Shown piece by piece: positions 8,504-16,826 of a stretch of DNA of 47,959 nt. Location: contig JAUZRU010000049.1 of the NCBI GenBank assembly GCA_030950185.1, positions 1 through 47,959 on the forward strand, in the 5' to 3' direction. The translations under genes were made by a program, and so were the position numbers. Below the pieces are notes generated by a model. The model had not been told where the DNA came from. It saw nothing but the letters and a program-made list of their open reading frames with translations, and ran no database searches. This stretch comes from Paracoccaceae bacterium. GTDB taxonomy: Bacteria > Pseudomonadota > Alphaproteobacteria > Rhodobacterales > Rhodobacteraceae. Position 1 is the first letter of the stretch, and every line of letters starts with the position of its first letter.

Positions 8504-10885
8504 TTACCGTTCGGTGAACTTGATTTCGATCCGGCGGTTCTGGGCGCGGGCCTGGGGCGTGTTGGCCGGGTTGACGGGTTGATACTCGCCAAAGCCGGTG
8601 GCGGCCAGGCGATTGGGCGGGAAGTGCAGCTCGTCGATCATGTAGCGCACGACGGCAAGGGCGCGGGCCTGGGAAAGCTGCCAGTTATTCTTGAATTCGC
8701 CGGTGCCGCTGAGGGGCACGTTGTCGGTGTGGCCGTCCACGCGCAGCACCCAGTTGAATTCGGGTGGGATCTGTTTTTCCACCTCCTGGATCAGGCGCGC
8801 AACCTTGGCGATCTCGTGCTTGCCGTTCTCGGACAGCTCGGCCGAGCCAGGGGCGAACAGCACCTCGGAGGCGAACACAAAGCGATCGCCCACCACCTTG
8901 ACGCCGGGGCGGTCGGCAAGAACATCGCGCATCTTGCCAAAGAAGTCAGACTTGAACTTGCGCAGGCTCTTGGTCTCGGCTTCCAGGCGCTTGCGCTCGG
9001 CCGCTTCCAGTTCGGCCCGCTTGCGTTGCTCCTCGGCCAGCTTGCGCTGTTCCTCTGCCAGTGCCGCTTCCTTTTCGGCGCGTTTGCGTTGTTCCTCGGC
9101 AACACGGCGCTGTTCGGCGGCGACCTGCGCCAATGCGGTGTTCAGGTTCTTGCCAAGGGCCTGGATTTGCACCTTGGAGGCGGCGTCGCGCGCATTGGCC
9201 TCGTCCAGCAGGCTCTGAAGCGTGTCGAGCTGCTTGCGCAGTTCGGCGGTCTGCTGGTTCAGCAGGGCAACCTTGCGCATGGCTTCGGCCGATCTGGCCT
9301 TTTCCTTGCTCAACGCCTCGTTCGCCTTGGCCAGCAGAATGGCCTTCTGCTGGGCCTCGGTCAGCTTGCTGGCCGCATCCTGTTCGGCGGCCAGCCGTGC
9401 CGCCAGCGCCGCCTTGAGGCGCGCCTGCAGGTCGGTGCGGTCGGCCTCGATGGTCTGGATGTCCTTGCCGCGGGCCTCCAGCCGCGCCAGCAGCGCGTTG
9501 AGGCGTTCCTCCAGCGTGGACTTGTCGGCTTTTGCAGCCTCAAGCGCCTTTTTGAGCTTTTCAGCCTCGGTCTCGGTCCGGGTCAGGTCGGATTTCGTCT
9601 TGTCGGCCTCCTGTCTGGCCTGATCGATGGCCACAAGGGCGGCGGCCAGCTTTTGAGCTAACTCATCCTTGGCCGACTGCGCGGCGGCAAGCAGGGTCAG
9701 CGTATCCTCGGCCTTGCGGCGTTGCTCTTCCAGCGCCAGCGTCATGGCGGTCAGTTCGGTTTTCGCATTCTTGAGCTTCTCGCGCAGCGCCTCGGCGGCG
9801 GCGGCCTCGGCCAGGCGGGATTTTTCTTTTTCTGTCAGCTTTGCATTGGTGTCGGCAAGGCGGCGGCGCAGGGCCTCGGCTGCGGCGGCTTCGGCCAGGC
9901 GGGCCTTTTCGGCATCGGTGAGGGTGGCCTTTGATGCCTCGAGTTCCTTTTGCAGCTGCGCGATCGAGGCCTGTGCCGCGATCTTTTCCTTTTCGGCATC
10001 CGACAGCCCCTGTTCCAGCACCCTGATACGCGCCTGCAGCTGGGCAAGGGTCTTCTGGTCGTCTTCGCTGGCCTTTTTGGTGGCCGCCAGCTCGGCCGCC
10101 ATCTTCGCAAGCTGGCTTTCCAGATCCGAAACCTTGGACTGCGACTTGCCCAGCGTGCCGCGCGTCTGTTCCAGCGCCGCAAGCGCCGATTGCAGAGAGG
10201 TCTGGCGGTCTGCCAGCTCGGCCTTGGTCTTTTCGATCAACGCCTCAAGCGCCTGGCGCTTGGCGGCGGCCAGGCGGGCGGCCTCGGTCGCGGCGTCGAT
10301 TTCGTCGCGCGCCTTGGCCAGTGCCAGCTGCAACGCCTCTTTTTCACTGATGATGCGCTTGTTCTTCGCCTTCAGGTCGTCAAGGCTGGCCGTCAGAGCC
10401 TGTTTTTCCGATCGGGTTTTGGCAACCGTGTCTTCCAGCTTTTTCTTGTCCAGAACCAGCTGGGACCGTTCTGCCAGCAAGCCGGCAACCTGGGCCTCGA
10501 AACTGGTGACGCGCGCCTGATATTCGGCGATCTTGTCCTTTTGCACCTTGGCCTGACGGGTCAGCGTGTCAATCAGGCGGGCCTGCAGTTCTGCCGTGCT
10601 TTTGGCCTTGTTCAGTTTGGTATCAAGGGTCTTGACCTTGACCTCCAGGCCGGCGGATTTTTCCTGTTCCAGCCCCAGCGCCTGTGCCAGCGCGGCAACT
10701 TGATTGCTGAGATATTCCAGCTTGGTGTCTTTCGAGGTGATCGCCTCGCGCAGGACGAATTGCACGATCATGAAGATGGTCAGCACGAAGATCAGAACGA
10801 TCAGCAGCGCCGTCATGGCATCGACGAATCCGGGCCATATATTGGCGTTGAAGCGGTTCTGGGATCCGCGTCTGAGCCTGGCCAT
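8504..10885 (-). CDS. MotB/OmpA-type peptidoglycan-binding protein with giant coiled coil
   Basis: The protein (793 aa) has three parts. Residues 19-43 form one membrane helix beginning PGFVDAMTALLIVLIFVL, with Asp22 at the position of the proton-binding Asp of MotB/ExbD/ZorB. About 600 residues of Lys/Glu/Ala/Gln-rich heptad sequence follow, with internal repeats (KARLAEAAAAEALR and KSRLAEAAAAEALR; EEQRK units around 595-645). From about 662 there is an OmpA/MotB peptidoglycan-binding domain (VDGHTDNVPL, NWQLSQARALAVVRYM, NRRIEIKF). The topology puts the coiled coil in the periplasm. It lies 3 bases after the channel-like gene, so the two form an operon and probably a complex. ZorB or TolR-like functions are alternatives; no flagellar or zorC/D/E gene is near. 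Confidence 0.85.
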   Translation of the reverse strand: MARLRRGSQNRFNANIWPGFVDAMTALLIVLIFVLTIFMIVQFVLREAITSKDTKLEYLSNQVAALAQALGLEQEKSAGLEVKVKTLDTKLNKAKSTAELQARLIDTLTRQAKVQKDKIAEYQARVTSFEAQVAGLLAERSQLVLDKKKLEDTVAKTRSEKQALTASLDDLKAKNKRIISEKEALQLALAKARDEIDAATEAARLAAAKRQALEALIEKTKAELADRQTSLQSALAALEQTRGTLGKSQSKVSDLESQLAKMAAELAATKKASEDDQKTLAQLQARIRVLEQGLSDAEKEKIAAQASIAQLQKELEASKATLTDAEKARLAEAAAAEALRRRLADTNAKLTEKEKSRLAEAAAAEALREKLKNAKTELTAMTLALEEQRRKAEDTLTLLAAAQSAKDELAQKLAAALVAIDQARQEADKTKSDLTRTETEAEKLKKALEAAKADKSTLEERLNALLARLEARGKDIQTIEADRTDLQARLKAALAARLAAEQDAASKLTEAQQKAILLAKANEALSKEKARSAEAMRKVALLNQQTAELRKQLDTLQSLLDEANARDAASKVQIQALGKNLNTALAQVAAEQRRVAEEQRKRAEKEAALAEEQRKLAEEQRKRAELEAAERKRLEAETKSLRKFKSDFFGKMRDVLADRPGVKVVGDRFVFASEVLFAPGSAELSENGKHEIAKVARLIQEVEKQIPPEFNWVLRVDGHTDNVPLSGTGEFKNNWQLSQARALAVVRYMIDELHFPPNRLAATGFGEYQPVNPANTPQARAQNRRIEIKFTER

Positions 10886-10888
10886 CGA

Positions 10889-12631
10889 TCAGCCTTCCCT
10901 GCCGGGCCGGGTGGGGCCACGGCGGCCGAGCCCCTTGATCGCCTTGGTGATCTCGATCATTTCGGCGCGAATTTCGGCCACCGTATCCTGGCGGCCGGCG
11001 GCGAGGTCTTCGAGCAGCCGCATCAGATGGCCGTCGATCTTCCTGATATGCATGCGCATCTCGGGATCGGCGCCTTCCTCGATCTGGTGGGTCAGGATCC
11101 TGAGCTGTTCTTGCTGCCAGTTGGCGATCTGCATCAGAAGCTGCCTGTGCGCCTCCTGCTGCTGGTTGGTTTCGTCTGCCTGGCTGACGATGACCTCGAT
11201 CAGGCGGTCCTGCTGGCCGGCGATCTTTTCCAACAGCGGGATCTGGGGGTCCTGGGCGGGTTCGGCCTGCGGGGCTTCCTGATCCTGAACGAATTGCAAC
11301 AGCCGTGCCTGGCTTTCCGCCACCTGCGCCAGCAGGGCGTTTGCCTCGTGCTGCATGCGCGCCAGCTCGCCCGAACCATCACGGGCAATGCTTTTCACTT
11401 CTTCCTGGCTCTGATGGATTGCGCCAAGCATTTGCAGCTGCTGTTGCAGCGTCTCCTGCTGTGCGGCAAGGCGGCTTGCCCCAAGGATCTGTTCCTGCCC
11501 CGATGCGATCTCTTTCAGCAGGGCATTCTGTTCGGCAATGTCGTTTCTGGTTCTTTCGCCAATTTCGGCATCGGGCAGCTTGGCGTTCAGCTCGGCCAGC
11601 GTGCCGCCCAGGGTTTCGAGCGACCTGAGCGTGGCGATTTCGGTTTCCGGCGTCTGGCGCGACAAGGTGGCGTTGAGGCGTTCGATATTTGCCGACATTA
11701 CAGCGATGACACGGGCCAGGGCTTCGGCACCCTTGCCGTCGCCCTTGAGGTCGATCACGGGCAGGATACCGTCCTTGCTGCTGGCGGGTGCCCCGAAACC
11801 CGTCTTTTCGATCAGCCATTCTTCCAGCTCGCGGTAGAAACGGTTCTGCCCATGGCCTGTGAACAGGTCGAGCAACCCCACCACCAGCGAGCTGGCAAGC
11901 CCCAGCAGGGACGAGGAAAACGCCGTGCCCATGCCGCCCAGCTGACGTTCCAGCCCCGTCATCAGGCGGGCAAACACGTCGGCGCTGGTCTCGCCCTTGA
12001 CCGGGGCCAGGGCGCGGATGGTGTCAACCACCGCGGGGACGGTCGTGGCAAGCCCGTAAAACGTGCCCAGCAGCCCAAGGAAGATCAGCAGGTTGATCGT
12101 GTAGCGGGTGATGTCGCTGGCCTCGTCCAGACGGGTTGCCACCGAATCCAGGATCGACTGCATCGACATCGGGCTGATTTCGCCGCTGCCGTTGAGCGAT
12201 TTCATCAGTTTGGACACCGATGACACCAGCTGCGGAGGCCGTTTGACGGGGTTCGCCGGCGTTTCATCCTCTTCAGTGGCTCGCGGCGGAAGAACAGTCT
12301 TTTCAGCGGGTGCATCCAGGGCTTGTTGTTCGCTGGTCGCCGCGCCAAGCCATTTCCGCGCCCTGAAAAGCGAATTGATCCGCCAGAAGCAGGAAGCGAT
12401 GCCGACCACAAAGGCAAGTGCGATCAGGCCGTTCAGAAAAAGGTTCGCGCGCACCAGTTCGATCAGCTTGGCATGAACCAGCACGGCACCCGCCATGACA
12501 AGCAGGGTGATGACGATCATGGTGATCAGCTGTTGCCAGGGTGCCGTTACCAGAGAGGTGCCTGCCTTTGCCCGGCTGCCGGATTTTGTGCGCCTTGGCG
12601 TGGATTTCTTCTGCGGCGTGGTGCTCTGCAT
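10889..12631 (-). CDS. MotA/TolQ/ExbB/ZorA-like proton-channel subunit with long cytoplasmic tail
   Basis: The 580-aa protein has a basic N-terminus and membrane segments at about 35-55, 66-86, 178-198 and 232-258. The third contains LLIFLGLLGTFYGLATTV and the fourth GMGTAFSSSLLGLASSLVVGLL, the two conserved helices of the MotA/ExbB family, with Thr190, Thr236 and Ser239/240 as pore candidates. Residues from about 265 to the end are a Gln/Glu-rich helical tail predicted to be cytoplasmic. I chose ATG 12629-12631 (MQSTTPQKKSTPRR); the frame extends 31 codons further. The downstream gene encodes the MotB-like partner. A proton-driven motor or energiser is inferred; the task is unknown. Confidence 0.8.
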   Translation of the reverse strand: MQSTTPQKKSTPRRTKSGSRAKAGTSLVTAPWQQLITMIVITLLVMAGAVLVHAKLIELVRANLFLNGLIALAFVVGIASCFWRINSLFRARKWLGAATSEQQALDAPAEKTVLPPRATEEDETPANPVKRPPQLVSSVSKLMKSLNGSGEISPMSMQSILDSVATRLDEASDITRYTINLLIFLGLLGTFYGLATTVPAVVDTIRALAPVKGETSADVFARLMTGLERQLGGMGTAFSSSLLGLASSLVVGLLDLFTGHGQNRFYRELEEWLIEKTGFGAPASSKDGILPVIDLKGDGKGAEALARVIAVMSANIERLNATLSRQTPETEIATLRSLETLGGTLAELNAKLPDAEIGERTRNDIAEQNALLKEIASGQEQILGASRLAAQQETLQQQLQMLGAIHQSQEEVKSIARDGSGELARMQHEANALLAQVAESQARLLQFVQDQEAPQAEPAQDPQIPLLEKIAGQQDRLIEVIVSQADETNQQQEAHRQLLMQIANWQQEQLRILTHQIEEGADPEMRMHIRKIDGHLMRLLEDLAAGRQDTVAEIRAEMIEITKAIKGLGRRGPTRPGREG

Positions 12632-12752
12632 GAAGGTGCCCTTGCTTGCCCGATTCCGTGCCCCGCCTTTTATGCGGTGGTGCGGTTTTGAGGTGACAAT
12701 ACTTTGCCGGTTCCTATCTGCCAATAAACAAGTTGGAAACCACGAAAAAGCG

Positions 12753-12781
12753 ATTACATGTGATACTCAGGCTGTCATAAT
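12753..12781 (+). promoter_or_regulatory. Candidate sigma-70 promoter for qmcA-nfeD
   Basis: ATTACA (12753-12758) and CATAAT (12776-12781) are 17 bases apart, in an unusually AT-rich stretch 53 bases before the qmcA start. Four and five of six bases match consensus. Confidence 0.5.
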
Positions 12782-12833
12782 CCTTTTCAGTCACAGCATT
12801 TGTCAGCAATTTGGAAACAAAACGGGGGAATTC

Positions 12834-13778
12834 ATGAATTATTTCGCAACCGGTGGCTCAACAGCCGTTACGGCACTGGTCATTCTGGTCTTTGCCGCCA
12901 TCCTCATCATGATGATGGTCAAATCCGTGCCCCAGGGCGAGGAATGGACTGTCGAGCGTTTCGGCCGCTACACCCGCACGCTGAAACCCGGCTTGCGCTT
13001 CCTTGTTCCGATCATGGACAAGGTCGGTGCCCGCATCAACATGATGGAAACGGTTCTCGACATCGAAAAGCAAGAGGTCATCACCAAGGACAACGCACAG
13101 GTCTCGGCCGATGCGGTGGCCTTTTACCAGGTGGTGGATGCGGCCAAGGCGGCCTATGAGGTGCGCAACCTTGAAAGCGCGCTGTCGAATCTCGCGCAAA
13201 CCAATATTCGTGCGGTGATCGGCTCGATGGATCTGGATGCCAGCCTGTCGAACCGCGATGCAATCAATTCGCGCCTTCTGAACGTCATCGACGAGGCGTC
13301 GAACCCCTGGGGCGTCAAGGTCACGCGGGTCGAGATCAAGGATCTTTCGCCCCCGCCCGACATCAACGACGCCATGGCCCGGCAGATGAAGGCCGAGCGC
13401 ATGAAGCGCGCCGAGATCCTTCAGGCCGAGGGCATGAAACAGGCCGCCATCCTCAAGGCCGAGGGCGAGCGCGAGGCGCAGATCCGCGAAGCCGAGGGGC
13501 GCAAGGCCGCGGCGTTTCTGGATGCCGAGGCCCGCGAACGCCAGGCCGAGGCCGAGGCAAAGGCAACCGAGATGGTTTCAAAGGCCATCGCCGCGGGCGA
13601 CGTGCAGGCGATCAATTATTTCGTGGCCCAGAAATACACCGAGGCGCTGCGCGATATTGCCAGCTCGCCCAATACCAAGACGGTGATGATCCCGCTGGAA
13701 GCAACCGGCGTGATCGGCTCGATCGCCGGCATTTCCGAAATCGCCAAGGCTGCCACAAGCGGGCGCTCGGAGGGCTGA
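12834..13778 (+). CDS. qmcA: SPFH/stomatin-family membrane protein (QmcA-like)
   Basis: The 314-aa protein has one N-terminal membrane helix (residues 10-28), then a prohibitin/stomatin SPFH domain (VPQGEEWTVERFGRY, KPGLRFLVPIMDKV, DNAQVSADAVAFYQVVDAAKA). A long Ala/Glu/Arg-rich coiled coil (about 180-260) follows. Such proteins make large membrane cages or microdomains and often assist FtsH-type proteolysis. Start ATG 12834 has GGGGGA upstream; the frame is open much further but not supported. It is followed after 7 bases by its usual partner nfeD. Confidence 0.92.
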   Translation: MNYFATGGSTAVTALVILVFAAILIMMMVKSVPQGEEWTVERFGRYTRTLKPGLRFLVPIMDKVGARINMMETVLDIEKQEVITKDNAQVSADAVAFYQVVDAAKAAYEVRNLESALSNLAQTNIRAVIGSMDLDASLSNRDAINSRLLNVIDEASNPWGVKVTRVEIKDLSPPPDINDAMARQMKAERMKRAEILQAEGMKQAAILKAEGEREAQIREAEGRKAAAFLDAEARERQAEAEAKATEMVSKAIAAGDVQAINYFVAQKYTEALRDIASSPNTKTVMIPLEATGVIGSIAGISEIAKAATSGRSEG

Positions 13779-13785
13779 GGGAAAA

Positions 13786-14250
13786 ATGGGTTTTTTCGAT
13801 TTTCTCAACGGCATCTCGCCGTGGTGGTGGGTCGCCTTCGGCGTTGCGCTGGGGGCGGTCGAGATGGCCACCATGTCGTTTTTCCTGATCTGGCCGGCAC
13901 TGGCGGCGATTCTGGTGGCGGTGGTGCTGATCGCAAGCCCTTCAATGGGTGGAGAGGCGCAGATCGTGCTGTTTTCGGCGCTGGCGGTTGCGCTGACCTT
14001 CGCCGGGCGCTGGGCCATGCACCGCTTTGGCGACCGTGGCGAGGCAGCGAAGGGGTTGAATTCGCGCGCCGAGCTGATGATCGGCCGCCATGGCGAGGTG
14101 CTGGAATTCCACGGCCCCGAAGGTGCGATACGCATTGACGGCATCAGGTGGAAAGCCCTGTGGCCAGAGCAAGAAACCGCGGCCCCCGGTGACAAGGTGC
14201 TGGTGGTCAGTGCGGATGGCATGACGCTGGTGGTGAAAAACGCCGGCTGA
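13786..14250 (+). CDS. NfeD-like membrane protein (short form, YbbK type)
   Basis: The 154-aa protein has three hydrophobic segments in its first 75 residues and a soluble C-terminal beta-barrel (OB-fold) domain (ELMIGRHGEVLEFHGPEGAIRI, GDKVLVVSADGMTLVV). It lacks the N-terminal ClpP-like protease of long NfeD. It lies 7 bases after the SPFH gene, the classic nfeD-stomatin pairing, and is thought to work with it in membrane quality control. Confidence 0.9.
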   Translation: MGFFDFLNGISPWWWVAFGVALGAVEMATMSFFLIWPALAAILVAVVLIASPSMGGEAQIVLFSALAVALTFAGRWAMHRFGDRGEAAKGLNSRAELMIGRHGEVLEFHGPEGAIRIDGIRWKALWPEQETAAPGDKVLVVSADGMTLVVKNAG

Positions 14251-14258
14251 GCGGTGCC

Positions 14259-14852
14259 TCAGCTGCTGGTGACGGGGCGTGATGCTGCTGCGGCAGAGGG
14301 CGCGGCCCCGGCCTGCCCAAGCAATGTGGCCACGCGCTGTTCCAGCCAGTTGAGCCCGGCATCCTCAATCCCCAGCTTGCGCAAATGGCGGGCGGTGTTG
14401 AACAGGTAGGCGCTGTTCGGTCCCTTGTCGCCATGGGCACGGGCGATGATCCGGGCCTGCTCTTCCAGGGGCAGGCCGCCGCAATACTGTACGTGATCCC
14501 GGTCAATCACATAGCACAGCGCGCGCACGGTGCTGCCATTGTCCAGCGCCAGATCATGCCACTGTTCCACATAGGCCGAAGAAATCAGCTCGCGTTCGCG
14601 CAGCCCTGCAAGTGCGGTTTCGGCGTGTTCGGGTTCAACAAAAAACGCGACGCCATGGCAGCTTGCCGCGGGGGCGGAATCAAGGGCCAGCACCAGGCCG
14701 GGGGCATCCGAGGTGCCCCGGTGGTGAATCGAGCGCATGCAGAACGACCGCGCAAGCCCCTCGAGGCGGGCGATATGGCGGCGTGAATGGGGAAATCCCG
14801 GATTCCAGATCAGCGATCCATATCCAAACACCCAAAATCCGTTTTCGGTCAT
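14259..14852 (-). CDS. chaC: Gamma-glutamylcyclotransferase, ChaC family
   Basis: The 197-aa protein starts MTENGFWVFGYGSLIWNPGF, the ChaC signature with the substrate-binding YGSL loop, and has a catalytic Glu candidate in LRERELISSAY. ChaC enzymes degrade glutathione to 5-oxoproline and Cys-Gly. AAAGGAG precedes the ATG. It converges on nfeD with an 8-base gap and is divergent from the DUF2125 gene. Confidence 0.9.
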   Translation of the reverse strand: MTENGFWVFGYGSLIWNPGFPHSRRHIARLEGLARSFCMRSIHHRGTSDAPGLVLALDSAPAASCHGVAFFVEPEHAETALAGLRERELISSAYVEQWHDLALDNGSTVRALCYVIDRDHVQYCGGLPLEEQARIIARAHGDKGPNSAYLFNTARHLRKLGIEDAGLNWLEQRVATLLGQAGAAPSAAAASRPVTSS

Positions 14853-14918
14853 GCCTCTGGCTCCTTTCGTCCGGCGGTGTATAAACGGCCCCCGAGGCGA
14901 AACAAGAGGAATCACCCA

Positions 14919-15926
14919 TTGCGCAAGCTGTTTGTCCTGTTCCTGGTGCTTGCCGGCCTGTGGGTCGGGTACTGGTTCCTCGGCAAGACCGCCAAGGAGG
15001 CCTTTGTCGAAACCTGGTTCGCCGAGCGTCGCGCGGCGGGCTGGACCGCGCAATATGGCGATTACGGTGTCAGCGGATTCCCGATCGGTTTCAACAGCCA
15101 TTTCACAGACCTCAACCTGTATGACCCGCGCGCCCGCATGGGCTGGGAGGCGCCGCGTTTCGACATTCTTGCCCGCGCCTATCGGCCCTATCGCGTGACG
15201 GCCGAATTCGCCCATACCCAGCTGGTTGTTCTGCCGCATCAGGATGTGACCGTCTCAAGCCGCGCCCTCAGCGCGGGTATCGCCTTTCAGCCCGGCACCT
15301 CGATGACGCTTTCGGCGCTGGACATGTCTGCGCAGCAGCTGACCTTCAAAAGCAACCTCGGCTGGCGCATGGGGGTGCGCAAGCTGGTCTTTTCGACGCG
15401 GCAGAATGGCGACCAGCGCGATGCCCATGACATCAAGCTGGATCTTGTCGAAGTCACGCCGACCGATGCGATGCAGAACAACCTTGATCCCACAGGCACG
15501 CTGCCCGACACCATCGACCGGCTGTTCCTTGACGTGACGCTTGGCTTTTCCGGCCCCTGGGACAGAATCGCGATCGAGGAAATCCCGCCTATGCTGACCT
15601 CGATCGAGGTCAACAGCATGAATCTGAAATGGGGCGATCTGGCCTTGGGGGGCGACGGGTTGCTCAAGGTTTCGGCCAAGGGCCTGCTGACCGGACGTTT
15701 CACCCTGGTCGTCAGCAACTGGCGCGGGGTTCTGGACCTGCTGGTCGCCGGGCGTATCATCGATGCCGGCTCGGCCGGTGGCATCCGTCAGGCGGTTGCC
15801 TTCCTGAATGCGGGCGCCGGTGATCCGGGGCGCCTGACCATGCCGCTAGATCTGCGGCGCGACGGGGTGTATCTGGGGCCGATCAGGATCGCGCCGCCGC
15901 AAAGGATCCGCCGCTTGCGCCGCTGA
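14919..15926 (+). CDS. DUF2125 family membrane-anchored protein
   Basis: This 335-aa protein is uncharacterised. It has a signal-anchor (MRKLFVLFLVLAGLWVGYWFL) and a large beta-rich exported domain typical of DUF2125, found mainly in alphaproteobacteria and possibly related to AsmA-like envelope proteins (weak inference). The best start is TTG 14919, with AGAGGA 8 bases upstream and the signal-anchor directly at the N-terminus. It is divergent from chaC with 66 bases between starts and ends 11 bases from the convergent suhB. Confidence 0.8.
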   Translation: MRKLFVLFLVLAGLWVGYWFLGKTAKEAFVETWFAERRAAGWTAQYGDYGVSGFPIGFNSHFTDLNLYDPRARMGWEAPRFDILARAYRPYRVTAEFAHTQLVVLPHQDVTVSSRALSAGIAFQPGTSMTLSALDMSAQQLTFKSNLGWRMGVRKLVFSTRQNGDQRDAHDIKLDLVEVTPTDAMQNNLDPTGTLPDTIDRLFLDVTLGFSGPWDRIAIEEIPPMLTSIEVNSMNLKWGDLALGGDGLLKVSAKGLLTGRFTLVVSNWRGVLDLLVAGRIIDAGSAGGIRQAVAFLNAGAGDPGRLTMPLDLRRDGVYLGPIRIAPPQRIRRLRR

Positions 15927-15936
15927 TGGCGCGGAT

Positions 15937-16728
15937 CTAACCGTTGCGGATGATGCGCGCGAAAGATTCGAAAATCTGCTCGTTCGCCGTGATCAGATCG
16001 CCGTCACGCATGATGTCGCCGTCCTTTTCCAGCGGCTCGATCAGCCCGCCGGCCTCGCGCACCAGCAGCACACCGGCGGCGATATCCCAAGGGTGCAGGC
16101 GTCGTTCCCAGAAACCATCGTAACGGCCGGCCGCCACATAGGCCAGATCCAGTGCCGCTGCGCCCCAGCGCCGCACACCGGAACAGACCGGCATGATGCG
16201 CGCCAGATCCTGCAACGTGTCGGGCAGATCCTCGCGCCCGCCAAAGGGCAGGCCGGTGGCAAACAGCGCCTCGATCAGCCGACGACGCCCCGAAACCCGC
16301 AGGCGCGAATCGTTCAGCCAGCAACCGCCGCCCTTTTCGGCGGTGAACATCTCGTCCTTGGCCGGGTCGAATACCACGGCGGCAACGATTTCGCCCTTGT
16401 GTTCCAGCGCGATCGACACCGCCCAATGCGGCAGGCCGTGCAGGAAATTCGTGGTGCCGTCCAGCGGGTCGACGATCCAGCGACGGGTGGGGTCGGCCCC
16501 CTTGACCTCGTCGCTTTCCTCGGCCAGCCAGCCGTAATTGGGGCGCGCTGTGGTCAGCTCTTCGCGGATGATTTCCTCGGCGCGTGTGTCGGCGCGCGAA
16601 ACGAAATCGCCCGCGCCCTTCATCGAGACCTGAAGTTTCTCGACCTCGCCAAAGTCACGGATCAACGAGCGGCCTGCCTTGCGGGCGGCCTTGATCATGA
16701 TGTTCAGATTTGCGCTGGCTTGCGACAT
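15937..16728 (-). CDS. suhB: Inositol-1-monophosphatase family protein (SuhB-like)
   Basis: The 263-aa protein has the metal-binding motifs of the family: GWLAEESDE, WIVDPLDGTTNFLHG and HPWDIAAGVLLVREAGG. It dephosphorylates inositol-1-phosphate or related sugar phosphates; SuhB proteins also have a role in rRNA transcription in enterobacteria, which cannot be judged here. The start ATG 16726-16728 gives the usual N-terminus (MSQASANLNIMIKAARKAG). It lies downstream of xsc on the same strand but has its own promoter-like sequence, so it is probably not part of the sulfonate pathway. Confidence 0.92.
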   Translation of the reverse strand: MSQASANLNIMIKAARKAGRSLIRDFGEVEKLQVSMKGAGDFVSRADTRAEEIIREELTTARPNYGWLAEESDEVKGADPTRRWIVDPLDGTTNFLHGLPHWAVSIALEHKGEIVAAVVFDPAKDEMFTAEKGGGCWLNDSRLRVSGRRRLIEALFATGLPFGGREDLPDTLQDLARIMPVCSGVRRWGAAALDLAYVAAGRYDGFWERRLHPWDIAAGVLLVREAGGLIEPLEKDGDIMRDGDLITANEQIFESFARIIRNG

Positions 16729-16758
16729 GGCTTGGTCCTTACGAAAATGTCAGCCCGC

Positions 16759-16787
16759 TCTATAGTCGCAGGAATGGGCGGGGCCAA
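16759..16787 (-). promoter_or_regulatory. Candidate promoter of suhB
   Basis: On the minus strand TTGGCC (16787-16782) and TATAGA (16764-16759) are 17 bases apart, 30 bases before the suhB ATG. The -35 lies inside the xsc terminator-like hairpin, so termination and initiation elements interlock. Confidence 0.5.
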
Positions 16788-16804
16788 GGCCTAACTGGCC
16801 CCGC
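16778..16804 (-). terminator. Perfect 9-bp hairpin after xsc
   Basis: GCGGGGCCA (16778-16786) and TGGCCCCGC (16796-16804) pair perfectly around a 9-base loop, 22 bases past the xsc stop. No T-tract follows, so efficiency is uncertain. Confidence 0.5.
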
Positions 16805-16826
16805 GATCCAGGCGGTGGGCGCCATT

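Noticed and set aside
9950-12223. A 757-codon open frame on the plus strand opposite the motor-like genes
   Set aside because: It mirrors the coiled-coil genes. Its Leu/Gly/Gln-rich product has no domain, and the minus-strand genes have clear membrane and OmpA motifs.
8504-12631. Zorya anti-phage system
   Set aside because: The channel/OmpA pair is reminiscent of ZorAB, but no zorC, zorD or zorE gene is nearby and the flanks are housekeeping. Kept only as a comparison.
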